A stretch of 64,000 nt of DNA from JAWPMT01 sp965229785 (GTDB lineage Bacteria; Bacteroidota; Bacteroidia; Cytophagales; Cyclobacteriaceae). Below the pieces are notes generated by a model, which did no database searches, was not told the origin of the DNA, and saw nothing but the letters and a program-made list of their open reading frames with translations. Location of the stretch: NCBI GenBank assembly GCA_965229785.1, contig CBDDJS010000001.1, positions 434,001 to 498,000 on the forward strand, read 5' to 3'. The first letter of the stretch is position 1, and each line of letters starts with the position of its first letter. Positions 51,601-61,718 of the stretch are shown here, in pieces. Made by a program: the position numbers and the translations under genes.

Positions 51601-54365
51601 TTTCTAATGAGTCAAAGAAAAATCTAGACGCCTGGTCACTTCGGAGTATTAAGACACCTCTCGGAGCAGATATTAATATTGAATATCAGCCAGATAGATA
51701 TGAAGAAGTTGCGCTGGCTCCAACAAGCGTCTATCAGGTGTCTAATGTGCGTGAAGGGAGCCAAACAAACACGATTGAAGTAGAAATCCCTTACTCGGAA
51801 CAGGCTTATGAAACCATAGCTCAATATTCTTTCCTGGACCTTTCTTTAGCAGCGGAGTATCATTATTATGATAACTCGTACACATTCCCGGATGACCCAG
51901 ATTTGATTCCAAATACCGGTGGGGTGTCAGTCTTTCACGAACCCTCCAACTGGTGGTACGACCAAAGGGATGCCAATCGCACAAAATCAATACCCATTAA
52001 TTTGAGGGCCTATGTGCAGCAGAAGAATATCATTGGGAATAACATTGTTTTAGCGCTTTCCATGGACATTAACGAGTACAATAAATTAATGGGCGTGAAG
52101 GAAGTTGTTGAATACGATCAGGTAGTTGAAATACGAAGTGAACTTGATCAAGATTTACTCCCGGGAACTTACAAGGTTCATTACAACATGCAGGGAGGAC
52201 CTTCCTTTATACTTGGGGGTTACGCGTCGAAAAGTCAGGATCAAAGTGGGGCGTTTGTAGTGGAAGGCACAGAGCCAGGTACATATGGCGGAGGTTTAGC
52301 TGTGAAATCAATCAGTTTCCATGATGTCCTGGATGGTGAAACAACTCGAACTAATTACTCCTATAACAATGGAGTAACTTCATACGAACCCTATGGAATT
52401 TTACCCGCTCAACAATCGGATGATATACCCGAATGGTTCGAAAATGCTGATGCAGAAATTGGTAGAGTAGGATACTTTCAATACTTATCGATGATTACCA
52501 ATGCCCGAGACTTACCTGCTCCAGGTGTTTTGTATGGGAATGTCAAAATTCAGGAAATGTCGATGGGAACTAACATACCTGGCCACACCGAATACAACTT
52601 CGAGACATTTAAAGCGGGAATGGTGGATGTTCATACCTATGCTGAACAAAGAGAAAACGAAGATACAGATGAAACTTATGGAGATATTACCTATAAAAGG
52701 ACACAAAGAAGATCACTAGCCATAAAGGATTTTACAGCTCGTGTGGGGAATGTGAAAAGTATAGTTCGGTATGATGTAAATGGTCATAAATTGAATGAAA
52801 CGATCAATCATTATCTATCAGACTCGATAACTGATGATAGCTTTAATGCTCACGTCAATGAATATGAAAACTATCTCCGGATAAACTTTCAAAATCAAGG
52901 GGTAGTTGAGGAAACATTTATGGATGCTCGCTTTGCCCAACAAGAAGCGCCAGGGAGATATTATTTAATGGCAACCTTATCAAAGAAAGAACGCTTCCCT
53001 AGCGTCATGACAGGTACTACCACTAAAGATTATAAGACCGGTATTGAATCAGCGTCACATTATTTGGATTTCGATTACTATTCGGGTCAACCCACTTTGA
53101 CTTATAATTCCGACGAATATGGAAATCAATTTATCAACAGAAGTATTCCCGCATATCGAATGCAAAAAGGAGTTCTGGGAGTCGCAGGTAAGCAAATCTC
53201 GGACGCTTACCCAAATATGGGCTTGAAAGGAAAAGACCCGGAGAATAAAAACATGATTTCTCAGGAAGGTATTATGGTTTCTTTTAAGATGAAAGATACT
53301 TATGGATTTGGGGATTCCGATTGGAAGAACAAAATCGACGGGATTATGGGTGGCACAATCACAACCTGGGAAGATGGATCAAAGGTGGTTTTGCCTGGAG
53401 GTGCTACGTATAATGGAGTGTTACAAAACAATATTTATCGAAAAAACGGGACCTATTCCTTTATTGGGATAGGTAAAACCAGTGATAATGGCGTGCATCA
53501 ACTGGTTGATGGGTACAGTGGTTTGGAAGAGAGCTGGGCACTCTCTGATGGTGAACCTGATCTTACTTATGGATGGCAGGAAGGTGGCAAAATCACTTTA
53601 TATGACATTCATTCTAATGCCCTGGAAGCATCCGATATAAATGGTAACTATGCCGCCACAAAACTTGATTTAGATCAGGAAAGAGTATTGGCAACAGCTT
53701 CGAATGCCTCCTATGACCAATTTACTTATACAGGTTTTGAAGATGGAGTAGTTTCTGGATCGATTTTGGGCAGTAACCTGCAGCTATTGACCCATGAGGA
53801 TATTGTTGAAGAAGGAGAGTTTGGAGAACTTAGACCACATACAGGGAAGGCCTCTTTACTTTTATTTGAAGGGCACGAAGGATTGAAGTTTACTATTGAT
53901 GATCCGGACTTTCCTGGGGAATCTGGAACCAGAAATTATATGGTTAGTGTATGGTCATCAGAAATTGATGGTTTGGACATTAATTACAGAATTGGGACAG
54001 ATCCCAAGGTAACAGCAGATAAACTACCAACAAAGCAAGCAGGGAACTGGTATTTACATCGGGCAATAATTCCGTGGGAGGATTCCGGCCAGAGCACATT
54101 GGTAATTAGTTTAGAAGCACACAATGAACTTCAGATAGATGATTTTAGAGTTCACCCAGTTGATGCGGTAATGACAAGTTACGTCTACAATAAATGGGGG
54201 GAAATGGCCTTTCAACATGATGCCAATAACCTGTTTTCTCAATACCTGTATGATAGTGAAGGGCGACTCACCAAAGTGTTCAGGGAAAGCTTCAAACATG
54301 GCGTGAAACAAGTTAGTGACTTCAAGATTCACTACGCCGAATTAAACGAAATCACAGAAAACTAA
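48663..54365 (+). CDS. Giant SpvB/TcB-like secreted protein (RHS-half A)
   Basis: The 1900-residue protein has a signal-like helix (ITAFLVVNFLTSLVYPMASFA). It then carries the N-terminal motif of SpvB, TcB and Rhs proteins, here LQTGDFAYNMPLLEVPGPAGG and then WVGLGWTLNPGAINR. A Gly/Ser-rich repeat region (about residues 155-300, DNA 49125-49570, with GLGVNLGYSYG, GLSYSRSVGGTAL and so on) follows. About 1,500 residues of beta-rich sequence come next, ending with YD-type RHS repeats (QYLYDSEGRLTKVF). There is no RHS core and no tip, both of which are in the next gene. I see no T9SS C-terminal domain. It probably forms the first half of a toxin cocoon. Confidence 0.75.
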   Translation: MVRQNNKSIITILRRYSKVITAFLVVNFLTSLVYPMASFALTSGPTAPDFASFEPVDVTDMVDLQTGDFAYNMPLLEVPGPAGGYPISLGYHAGIQTNQEASWVGLGWTLNPGAINRSVNGFADDFTDVENITRSFWSGGTTDELRVGVTIGLPGSPASVSGGLSVASDSYRGLKGKVGYYSGVGAGFGGRGLGVNLGYSYGDNPVTGFSQNGSLGLSYSRSVGGTALNLTGSAGLSTNFNSVSFGLNGGVSATNLRSGRTQSLLGASLSSANGGSVSASVGGFSSNIHNSNAGRISSSTRGFGISIPIHKGVWLDIAKTNYRYWIDEMLSVSTNGAMNFDGAGADLETTAFDVYTNPDEDLFVNDIDDSDKTLGGTFAEYDHYNVTAQGVGGPIRPYAFQRHLYRQNKGEEVIHYETGNNTDRPEFRFVGDFSNRYEYDAGTIKKKGEDGTTDPVSYAFGTPRTGEANDDTDGLGGISQTKLYGSKDVEYFTNAEITTFQQNLDDNISPTGRFINFINNQSTGFIRNPDLGDQIGGFIVTNESGVRYHYTLPAYSYGEKMYSERIDVQASEKDYNLKVQPEPYAYIWHLTAITGPDFVDRGGGASGSDPDGILSDDDWGYWVEFDYGLWTEKYHWRNPGVGYNRDLDGNFQNASNGTKELYYLDAVKTRSHTALFHKSVRADAKSRNNYATLGGKATEEAFHTSSIWQTTIGGTTIFRAPVPSLRLDSIQLVQNEDLPARTFTDIKATNESLCLHENDLVSGGGCFDNPVNAIPGTVSYFSTSEFFSKNVLDNGDLVEGEIPALRTIKFNYSYELQPETINSYDEEAWIYTEPHLPDTDFSELESLGKLTLEGVQFAGRDGKSLVPETTFSYDLKDEGYYTTLSATNALQNYEGLTEGDLIKATRTTDNATAYYYVFKGGLITFIKPLGKVTFNVGDPILVQKTKNAPYDPDARDIWGMYKADVNMDLVVDNEILARFVSNESKKNLDAWSLRSIKTPLGADINIEYQPDRYEEVALAPTSVYQVSNVREGSQTNTIEVEIPYSEQAYETIAQYSFLDLSLAAEYHYYDNSYTFPDDPDLIPNTGGVSVFHEPSNWWYDQRDANRTKSIPINLRAYVQQKNIIGNNIVLALSMDINEYNKLMGVKEVVEYDQVVEIRSELDQDLLPGTYKVHYNMQGGPSFILGGYASKSQDQSGAFVVEGTEPGTYGGGLAVKSISFHDVLDGETTRTNYSYNNGVTSYEPYGILPAQQSDDIPEWFENADAEIGRVGYFQYLSMITNARDLPAPGVLYGNVKIQEMSMGTNIPGHTEYNFETFKAGMVDVHTYAEQRENEDTDETYGDITYKRTQRRSLAIKDFTARVGNVKSIVRYDVNGHKLNETINHYLSDSITDDSFNAHVNEYENYLRINFQNQGVVEETFMDARFAQQEAPGRYYLMATLSKKERFPSVMTGTTTKDYKTGIESASHYLDFDYYSGQPTLTYNSDEYGNQFINRSIPAYRMQKGVLGVAGKQISDAYPNMGLKGKDPENKNMISQEGIMVSFKMKDTYGFGDSDWKNKIDGIMGGTITTWEDGSKVVLPGGATYNGVLQNNIYRKNGTYSFIGIGKTSDNGVHQLVDGYSGLEESWALSDGEPDLTYGWQEGGKITLYDIHSNALEASDINGNYAATKLDLDQERVLATASNASYDQFTYTGFEDGVVSGSILGSNLQLLTHEDIVEEGEFGELRPHTGKASLLLFEGHEGLKFTIDDPDFPGESGTRNYMVSVWSSEIDGLDINYRIGTDPKVTADKLPTKQAGNWYLHRAIIPWEDSGQSTLVISLEAHNELQIDDFRVHPVDAVMTSYVYNKWGEMAFQHDANNLFSQYLYDSEGRLTKVFRESFKHGVKQVSDFKIHYAELNEITEN

Positions 54366-54379
54366 AATAGCTAAAGGAA

Positions 54380-57300
54380 ATGAGATCAATGAGAACATTT
54401 GACGAAAGTGCAGTGATCAAATTACCTGTGACCATCATATTGATGTTATCAGGTTTATTCAACCTGTTTGGCCAGACCCACACACCCACAGGAACAATCA
54501 CTGGTAACCTGAATCCGGAATTAAATGTAGCGGAAGATTATGATTTTACTGCTACTGGTTGGACACCTGTATCTGGGTCTGGCGTAGTAAATGCAGCCGG
54601 AAATGAATGTAACATTACCAGATCAAACGGTGATCTGACGTTTGATCTGGAAGTTCAGTGGACGATTACCGGAGGAACCATTAGTAGCTGTAATGCCTCT
54701 ACTGCCAATGTGACCTGGGATACCGGAGGAAGCGGTAGTCTTACTTATTTTCAATCGGATGATATTTCGGATCCTGAAGCAGATCATCATTTTTGGATAG
54801 GTAGTCTTGATGTTTTTCCGGGCTGTGATTATTTGGGAATCGATCCATTTAGTACAGATATCGAATCAGGAGTAATAGATATTTATTATGATCAGGCATT
54901 TACGCTGGTGCCAATTGATGAGAATGGATGTACCACAGGTTCACCAATATCTCCCATGTCCTCAGCTGCAAGAGCGATTTATGACCCTGCTGATGATCCT
55001 GCTGGCTATCTTTCTGGAGAAGATAGAGAATTCTATTTGAATTGCTTTGGCTCGGGACTTTCGGCATTAAAAGCCAATAGTTCCTTACGAACTACCTCTA
55101 ATAATTACTCATATAACCTAAGCCCTGGTACTTACGGAATCGAATGGCAATGTGGTGAGGACACGGTTTTTGCTGTCATAAATGTGATTGCGTGTACCCC
55201 GGGAAGCGACCCGGTGGCTACATTCTCCGGGTCAGGTGGTGGGAATTGCGAAGGAGACGAAGTTACATTCAGGGCCGATATAAATAATTGGGGTGATTAT
55301 GACTTTGAGTGGACAGTTGTAGAAAATGGGGTGTCTACAGTTAAGGAGCAAGGACGAGGTAAAGGGGAATTGAAGGAACCCAGATCTCTTCATGATAAAA
55401 CGATCACACTTAAAGTGACTCAAAGAGCATCGGATCCCTGTTCGGGTTCCACACTCAGTAATACAAGTAACGCAATTCCATTTGCTGCCGGTGGCGAGAA
55501 AGTAACCTTGGATAATTCATTGACTATTGACGACCTTACAACGCTTCCTGCGGGATGTGCGGGCAGTACCGTAACCATAGAAGCAAAAGAATCCCACACA
55601 GGTGTTACCTATCATTGGGGAGGTCCTGGCCTTGTGACTCCTATGGGGAAAGAGGCAATTGTTACTCGAGGAATGCAAGTGACATTAGAAGTCACTTCGA
55701 CTAATGAATGTTTCACTGGAAGTGGACTAGCACCTTACAATATTCCTGAAGGAACTTCTTATTCCACATTAAGTAATGAATTAACGATATCAGATCTTAC
55801 AACCCTTCCTTCGGGATGTGCAGGCAGTACCGTGACCATAGAAGCAAAAGAATCCCGTTCAGGTGTGACTTATCATTGGGGAGGCGAGGGATTTGTCAAT
55901 AAAGTCGACGCATTGGGTAAGTCCGTTACCGTCACTCGAGGAATGGAGGTTACCCTGAGAGTGACCTCAACTGAAGCGTGTGTTAATAATAGCTCAGAGG
56001 CATCATACAACATACCTGAAGGGACTTCTTATACCACCCTTACCAATTCACTCACGGTTACAGACCTCAATACGCTGCCTGGTGGATGTGCTGGTAGCAC
56101 AGTTACGATCACTGCATCAGAACAATCTAACGACGCAAATTTTGTCTGGGGTGGCCCTGGGTTTGTTAGTTCTACCGGAAGGTCAGCAGTCGTTACCCGC
56201 GGAATGTCCGTAACCTTGAATGTTACACCCTCAGCTTCAGCCTCTTGCCTTAATGAAAGCGGAACAACAACTTATAATATTCCAGAAGGGACACTTTATA
56301 CCACCTTAAGCAACTCATTAACCGTTTCAGACCTTTCCACGCTTCCAAGTGGCTGTGCAGGAAGTACGGTTACCATTACAGCAATGGAATCCCATTCGGG
56401 AGCGAATTACAATTGGGGAGGTACAGGCCTTGTGACCCCTATGGGAAATTCAGCAGTTGTGACCAGAGGAATGCCAGTGACATTGGAAGTCACCTCGGTA
56501 GACGCTTGCGTAAACGGAAGTGGAGTGGCGACGTACAACATTCCAGAAGGCATAACAATTCTCACTACATCAGTTTCCATTTCGACCAATGCCTCAGAAA
56601 CGGTTTGTAAAGGGACTACCGTCAGATTTACGGCAAACCATGAAAATTTCACTGATCCGGGCTTTCTGTGGAGCACAGGAGCTACAACAAGTTTCATTGA
56701 TAAGGAAATCAATGCAGCAGAAACGATAACTGTGACGGTCACTGAACGTGATGCATCAGCTTGTGTCAGCGAGCCGGTGATAACCGAGCAGCAAAGTATT
56801 TCTGTTCATGATCCGGCTCCGGTTACGGCATCAGAATATCATTATTGTTCTGAAGACATAGATAATAATCCGGTGAATGGTGTGACCAGCATGATCATCA
56901 GTGGCATTCAACCAGGTTTTACCTATTATATCGAGGCACCAACAAGAATAGATGCTTCTGCAACTGGTGAGTTTACAGGTGTTTTTCCTGCAGCTAATTA
57001 CGATGTTTATGCTTTCGCTGAGGGTTGTACTCCAGAAGTTGTGGGATCAATTAGCGTTACCAAAACCGACCCACCTGCAGAATTGATAGTGGTGGAAAAT
57101 GGTACGGCGACAGATGCATGTTTCAATTCTGCTGAATTGCATGCCGATGAAAATGGAACTGATTATCAATGGTATCGCGATGATGAAATGCTTGAAGACG
57201 AAACAGGCAACTTTTACGATTTGACTGCAAATGACATTGGAACGCATACCTATAAAGTGACCTATCAGGTCGTGGAAGGAACCTGTACATTCTCTCAGGA

Positions 57301-60300
57301 AGCTGAATTGGAGGTGGTCGTAGTTGAACCTGAAAGACCAGCTTTAAGTGTTGAGGTTGTTGGTGGAGAAACTCGCGTTTGTGCAGATGAAACTGTGAGA
57401 GTGGAAGGAAACTTGTTCCAGATTACAGGAGGAACTTATACCTGGTCAAAAATAGTAAGTGGAGTTGAAACCGTGATAGAATCGAATGATGTGATCATAG
57501 ATGGTGATCAGGCATCTGTACCTGATATTGATGTAGTAATCGAAGAAGATACGGAAATTAAGCTGGTTGTATCAAACATCGAGGGCTGTGTAAGCAGAAC
57601 TGAGCTTTCTTACTCGCTGTTTATGGAGGTAAAGGAGATTGTCCAACGGGTCAATCAGATCTTGACTTACTGTAAGTACACTTCTGGACTGGATCTCGTT
57701 TTGAATGGTGACGACCTGGATACGGACTATGCCTTACACGTAGAAAGCCCTCCTGGTTCAGGAAACTACAGTTTTGTAAGCATTAGCGAACCAAGGACTG
57801 TTGAAAGTCAGGAATTGAGGTTTGGTATGCAGGGGGAAGGAAACTATCAGCTGACTGGCTCAAATACAGATTGTGGAATTGAAGAAACGGTTGTTTTATC
57901 TTTTACCATTAAGGAATCGCCGACTCCCTGTCTCAATTTTACCACAACCCAGTTACATGATGAAAGTGGTATATATGGTGAATCCAGGGAATTTTTCGAC
58001 CTCACCGGAGATGCCATTCAAACCAATGTAAGAAACTTAACTGAAGAATATTCTCTGGTGGATCAGGTAAAATATGATTTTCTTGATCGTCCGGGTTTAC
58101 AGACATTACCTGCACCCGTAGTAGATGCGGATTTGGACTTCTTTCCGGATTTTGTGAAAACCCATTCAGTTTATCCTGAACCAAGAACCTTTACGTACGA
58201 TAAGTGGGATAAAGTTAACCCTGATAAGGTTTCAGTAGATATAGAGAACCCGTTAGGGAGGTATTATAGCGAACTCAATGATGACGATACGGATATTTCC
58301 GAGCATCCCTATAGTCGGACTTTTTACTATAACGATGGTACGGGTGAAATTAGATCTACATCCGCAGCTGGAGATCCATTCATTGATAACGCTGATAGAA
58401 GATCATATTCTAAGGGATTCCCTGTAAATTATGAATTGGATGAGGATTATCTGCCCATCAGGGAACTTCTATTCAACTATACAGATGCGCCTTCTTTGGC
58501 AGCGGAAATAGTTAAGACGGTCAGTAGAGATGCCAATGGGTTGGAGACGGTTACATTCTCTGATAACAGGGGGAATGTCTTGGTTACGGCACTGGGCAAT
58601 CTGTCAGATGCCAATGCGGTATTGTGGGAAACGTCGTTCGCGGAAGATCAAAGTAATTTTGAAGTGTTGGATTTTCATGTTCCTCAGGATCAAACCGCTT
58701 TGACGGTTACCCTGTCTGAAGATGGAGGAGAAATTATTGATTTAAAGGATGATGCTAAAGTTTTAGATTTTACCAGTGTCAAAAAGGGATTTTATAGACT
58801 TACAAAAGGGACACTATCTTATACTTTGAAGTATTATAACCCTTCATTCAACTTTTATGACGATCAGGGTCGCCTGGTATTATCCATTCCACCAAATGGT
58901 GTGAAAGCGATCATAGATGGTTTTGATTATACAAGTGACGTTAAAAACATTCCCTTTGCCACTTACTATAAGTATGATTTTCAAGGGCGTCTGATCTCGG
59001 TGAAAGAGCCAGATCATAAGATAATTGACGATCCGGAAACTGAAATCATGGACGAATCCCAAATATCGAATGAAACGATTTATGTATATCGAAAAGACGG
59101 TAGCATTAAATTTTCGCAAAATGCTTTGCAACGCCTGCAACAGCCTAAGACTTTCTCCTATACGAATTATGACCCTTTAGGTCGCCCAATCGAATCGGGT
59201 GAATATGTAGGCGTGATCAATGAGAGTTATCCTGATGGCTTAGACTTTTCTGATCACGATCAAGTGGCCCTGTTAAATCCGTATCTGGAAAATACTTCGC
59301 CAAATGGTGGGTTTCTCGATTCCTGGCCTCACGATAGAAATGACTGGGTTAAGACAAATTACGATTTGCCGGATGTAGGTACAGGTTCGAATTATGCGGT
59401 TCCAAGAAATTTGGAATTGCATGAATATGATCCTAGAAGAAGTGATTTGCAGGTTATTGGAACCTTAGCACTTAAAGATGGTTTTTCTATAAAAGCAACT
59501 GACGGGACCTTTTATGCCAAAGCCATTAGCGAACAAGACCTTCCAGCCATTGATCTTCCCTTTGTTCAGGACTTTGTTTACGGAGCCGTATCCTATACAG
59601 AGAATGAAAATGTAAAAACCTGGTACAACTACGACGAACAAGGTCGGGTAACGGAAATGTCCACCTGGTTCAAGGAGACGGATGACGCCAAGTCAATTCG
59701 ATACGAGTATGATTTGGTAGGAAATGTTACTTACGTGGCCTATCAGGAAGATTATACAAAATCCGATGGAACACCTGTGGATAATGATGATTCTTTTTTC
59801 CATCGGTATGTGTATGATAAAGATAATCGCCTTTCAAAGGTCTATGCCGGACCTGTGGCCATAAGCGCCGAGACACCAGACCCATTAGACCTTCAGGCTA
59901 CATACAATTACTATATACATGGTCCTTTGAAAAGGGTTGAACTAGCTGGTGACTTACAGGGCATTGACTATATCTATAACCTGAATGGGCAGTTAAAAGC
60001 CATCAACGATCCTAACAATACCGCGGACCAGGAGGGGTTTGAAGCGGATGCTTTTGCACAGATCTACGAGTATTACGATAATGACTACCTCAGGCCTGGA
60101 GCCTTTTCGGGAAGTAATCCAGATCATGATAACTTCAGTGGAAACATAGCTTCAGTCAACTGGAGATTAACCAAAAATGGGACAGCACAGACTGGTAAGT
60201 ATCAGTATGATTATGACGATCGTTATTTTCTGAAAGATGCGGTCTTCAATCAGGGAGAACCCTTCAAAGTAGGAAACTTAACCTATGATCCGAATGGTAA

Positions 60301-61714
60301 TATCCAAACCTTGTTAAGAAAATCTCATGCTGGTGAGGTTCAGCCAGGTTTTGGAGAACAAGCAGGACAATACACCTACAATGATGGTACCAATCAATTG
60401 CAAAGTGTCGCTGGTTATGCTTCCTATCAATACGATGCCATTGGTCAAATGATCAGACAAGAACGCCTTGATGGCTCAGGTGACATTATGAAGCCGGTAT
60501 ACAATGTGACTGGCAAAGTCGAGAAAATTTTAGACGGAGATGACAACCTGAAGATCACTTATGAATACGATGATCGAGGTTTTAGGATCAGGTCCATTGA
60601 TCACGGATCGAGTAATCCGGAGACCTACTATGTAAGAGATGCCTCTGGACAATTATTGGCGGTATATGAAAAACAAGGGGATGCCTATGTAGTAAAAGAA
60701 CATCCAATTTATGGCGCTAGTAGGCTAGGTAATCGCTTTGCTGTTTCGGGTGTTACACAGTATGAACTTAAAGATCATCTCGGAAATGTTCGGGCACTGA
60801 TTAATCGACAAAACCGAGATGCTGATTATGTAGCCAGTTACTATCCATTTGGTTCACTCTTGAGAAGCCTAGGTGATGATCCAGGGAGATTTGGATATCA
60901 GGGGGATTTTGCAGAGTTCGACGAAGAGACGGGGTTGAATTACTTCCGACGCAGAATGTATGATAGTAAGATTGGTAGGTGGTTGACTGTTGATCCGGTG
61001 AGACAATTTGCATCACCTTATTTAGCTTTTGGTAATAACCCGACCAGTAGATTAGACCCTGATGGTGGTTATTCGCCTCCCCCAGGTGTATTTGTCATCC
61101 AATGGGGTGGAAGATTAGTTACCCAGCTAGACCCGAGATACCAGTTTGCATTAAGTAGTAGTGCCGATTTTGGAATAGCGTTCAACCTTGATGGGAAATT
61201 TACTATATTTTCCACTTTAAACGGTGGCGTAGGTCTTGGTGGTGGGTACGCTTACGGAATAACTGCTAGTTATTTTTCAGCACCAGAACCTCAGGATTTA
61301 TCGGGTTTAGGTGTTTCCGTTGGAGTACTTTTCTCTCCTTTGGATTTTGCAGCTGAAGCTAATTTTGCAGTATCTGATTTTGTACCTATTGACAATAAAC
61401 ATCCTCTTGGGGTCGATGGTTATGGTGGAATTACGTTACCTATTCCAAAAGTTGTTGCTGATAGAATGGGGTTGCCTGAGTATATTATGGCCGATGAAGC
61501 AATGGCCGGGTATGCTGAAGTAGGGGTCACGTTCATGTCTCCCCAATTAGATTTGAAGAGCCTGACTATTGGGCAGTTTCAGGATTTTCTTAATGAGTAT
61601 GCCACCTTTGGGAATCATGAGTACTCTTTTAGGGAAACAACGGCGATCATGCAAATGATAAATTCCTTACAAAAGAATGCTGGTGAAATTGCAGGATCTT
61701 TAGGAGCAAATTAA
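54380..61714 (+). CDS. Giant Ig-repeat and RHS-core protein with variable tip (RHS-half B)
   Basis: The 2444-residue protein has a signal peptide (about 1-31, ending FNLFGQ) and four tandem domains of 87-90 residues (about 380-725). Further Ig-like segments and a DUF6443-like part (about 1190-1340, GESREFFDLTGDAIQTNVRN) follow. Many RHS/YD repeats come next (YYKYDFQGRLISVKEP, NYDPLGRPIESG). The core is KDHLGNVRALINRQNRDADY, YYPFGSLL and GLNYFRRRMYDSKIGRWLTVDP, ending NPTSRLDPDG (to residue 2229). This is the boundary at which Rhs proteins cleave. The last 215 residues are the tip and are unrecognised. The small gene behind it may give immunity. Confidence 0.85.
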   Translation: MRSMRTFDESAVIKLPVTIILMLSGLFNLFGQTHTPTGTITGNLNPELNVAEDYDFTATGWTPVSGSGVVNAAGNECNITRSNGDLTFDLEVQWTITGGTISSCNASTANVTWDTGGSGSLTYFQSDDISDPEADHHFWIGSLDVFPGCDYLGIDPFSTDIESGVIDIYYDQAFTLVPIDENGCTTGSPISPMSSAARAIYDPADDPAGYLSGEDREFYLNCFGSGLSALKANSSLRTTSNNYSYNLSPGTYGIEWQCGEDTVFAVINVIACTPGSDPVATFSGSGGGNCEGDEVTFRADINNWGDYDFEWTVVENGVSTVKEQGRGKGELKEPRSLHDKTITLKVTQRASDPCSGSTLSNTSNAIPFAAGGEKVTLDNSLTIDDLTTLPAGCAGSTVTIEAKESHTGVTYHWGGPGLVTPMGKEAIVTRGMQVTLEVTSTNECFTGSGLAPYNIPEGTSYSTLSNELTISDLTTLPSGCAGSTVTIEAKESRSGVTYHWGGEGFVNKVDALGKSVTVTRGMEVTLRVTSTEACVNNSSEASYNIPEGTSYTTLTNSLTVTDLNTLPGGCAGSTVTITASEQSNDANFVWGGPGFVSSTGRSAVVTRGMSVTLNVTPSASASCLNESGTTTYNIPEGTLYTTLSNSLTVSDLSTLPSGCAGSTVTITAMESHSGANYNWGGTGLVTPMGNSAVVTRGMPVTLEVTSVDACVNGSGVATYNIPEGITILTTSVSISTNASETVCKGTTVRFTANHENFTDPGFLWSTGATTSFIDKEINAAETITVTVTERDASACVSEPVITEQQSISVHDPAPVTASEYHYCSEDIDNNPVNGVTSMIISGIQPGFTYYIEAPTRIDASATGEFTGVFPAANYDVYAFAEGCTPEVVGSISVTKTDPPAELIVVENGTATDACFNSAELHADENGTDYQWYRDDEMLEDETGNFYDLTANDIGTHTYKVTYQVVEGTCTFSQEAELEVVVVEPERPALSVEVVGGETRVCADETVRVEGNLFQITGGTYTWSKIVSGVETVIESNDVIIDGDQASVPDIDVVIEEDTEIKLVVSNIEGCVSRTELSYSLFMEVKEIVQRVNQILTYCKYTSGLDLVLNGDDLDTDYALHVESPPGSGNYSFVSISEPRTVESQELRFGMQGEGNYQLTGSNTDCGIEETVVLSFTIKESPTPCLNFTTTQLHDESGIYGESREFFDLTGDAIQTNVRNLTEEYSLVDQVKYDFLDRPGLQTLPAPVVDADLDFFPDFVKTHSVYPEPRTFTYDKWDKVNPDKVSVDIENPLGRYYSELNDDDTDISEHPYSRTFYYNDGTGEIRSTSAAGDPFIDNADRRSYSKGFPVNYELDEDYLPIRELLFNYTDAPSLAAEIVKTVSRDANGLETVTFSDNRGNVLVTALGNLSDANAVLWETSFAEDQSNFEVLDFHVPQDQTALTVTLSEDGGEIIDLKDDAKVLDFTSVKKGFYRLTKGTLSYTLKYYNPSFNFYDDQGRLVLSIPPNGVKAIIDGFDYTSDVKNIPFATYYKYDFQGRLISVKEPDHKIIDDPETEIMDESQISNETIYVYRKDGSIKFSQNALQRLQQPKTFSYTNYDPLGRPIESGEYVGVINESYPDGLDFSDHDQVALLNPYLENTSPNGGFLDSWPHDRNDWVKTNYDLPDVGTGSNYAVPRNLELHEYDPRRSDLQVIGTLALKDGFSIKATDGTFYAKAISEQDLPAIDLPFVQDFVYGAVSYTENENVKTWYNYDEQGRVTEMSTWFKETDDAKSIRYEYDLVGNVTYVAYQEDYTKSDGTPVDNDDSFFHRYVYDKDNRLSKVYAGPVAISAETPDPLDLQATYNYYIHGPLKRVELAGDLQGIDYIYNLNGQLKAINDPNNTADQEGFEADAFAQIYEYYDNDYLRPGAFSGSNPDHDNFSGNIASVNWRLTKNGTAQTGKYQYDYDDRYFLKDAVFNQGEPFKVGNLTYDPNGNIQTLLRKSHAGEVQPGFGEQAGQYTYNDGTNQLQSVAGYASYQYDAIGQMIRQERLDGSGDIMKPVYNVTGKVEKILDGDDNLKITYEYDDRGFRIRSIDHGSSNPETYYVRDASGQLLAVYEKQGDAYVVKEHPIYGASRLGNRFAVSGVTQYELKDHLGNVRALINRQNRDADYVASYYPFGSLLRSLGDDPGRFGYQGDFAEFDEETGLNYFRRRMYDSKIGRWLTVDPVRQFASPYLAFGNNPTSRLDPDGGYSPPPGVFVIQWGGRLVTQLDPRYQFALSSSADFGIAFNLDGKFTIFSTLNGGVGLGGGYAYGITASYFSAPEPQDLSGLGVSVGVLFSPLDFAAEANFAVSDFVPIDNKHPLGVDGYGGITLPIPKVVADRMGLPEYIMADEAMAGYAEVGVTFMSPQLDLKSLTIGQFQDFLNEYATFGNHEYSFRETTAIMQMINSLQKNAGEIAGSLGAN
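55520..56560 (+). repeat. Four tandem Ig-like repeats of 87-90 residues
   Basis: Units start at 55520, 55781, 56051 and 56318, each with LT[IV].DL.TLP.GCAGSTVTI and ending YNIPEG. The spacings are 261, 270 and 267 bases. GCAGS and a Cys near the end (ECF, ACV, SCL, ACV) may form one disulfide per unit. Nucleotide identity is high enough between neighbours for recombination. Unit number may vary among strains. Confidence 0.8.
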
Positions 61715-61718
61715 TTGT

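Noticed and set aside
54380..61714. T9SS C-terminal sorting domain on the RHS protein
   Set aside because: The last 100 residues lack the beta-sandwich and Lys-rich ending of T9SS domains, and the protein ends in a helix.
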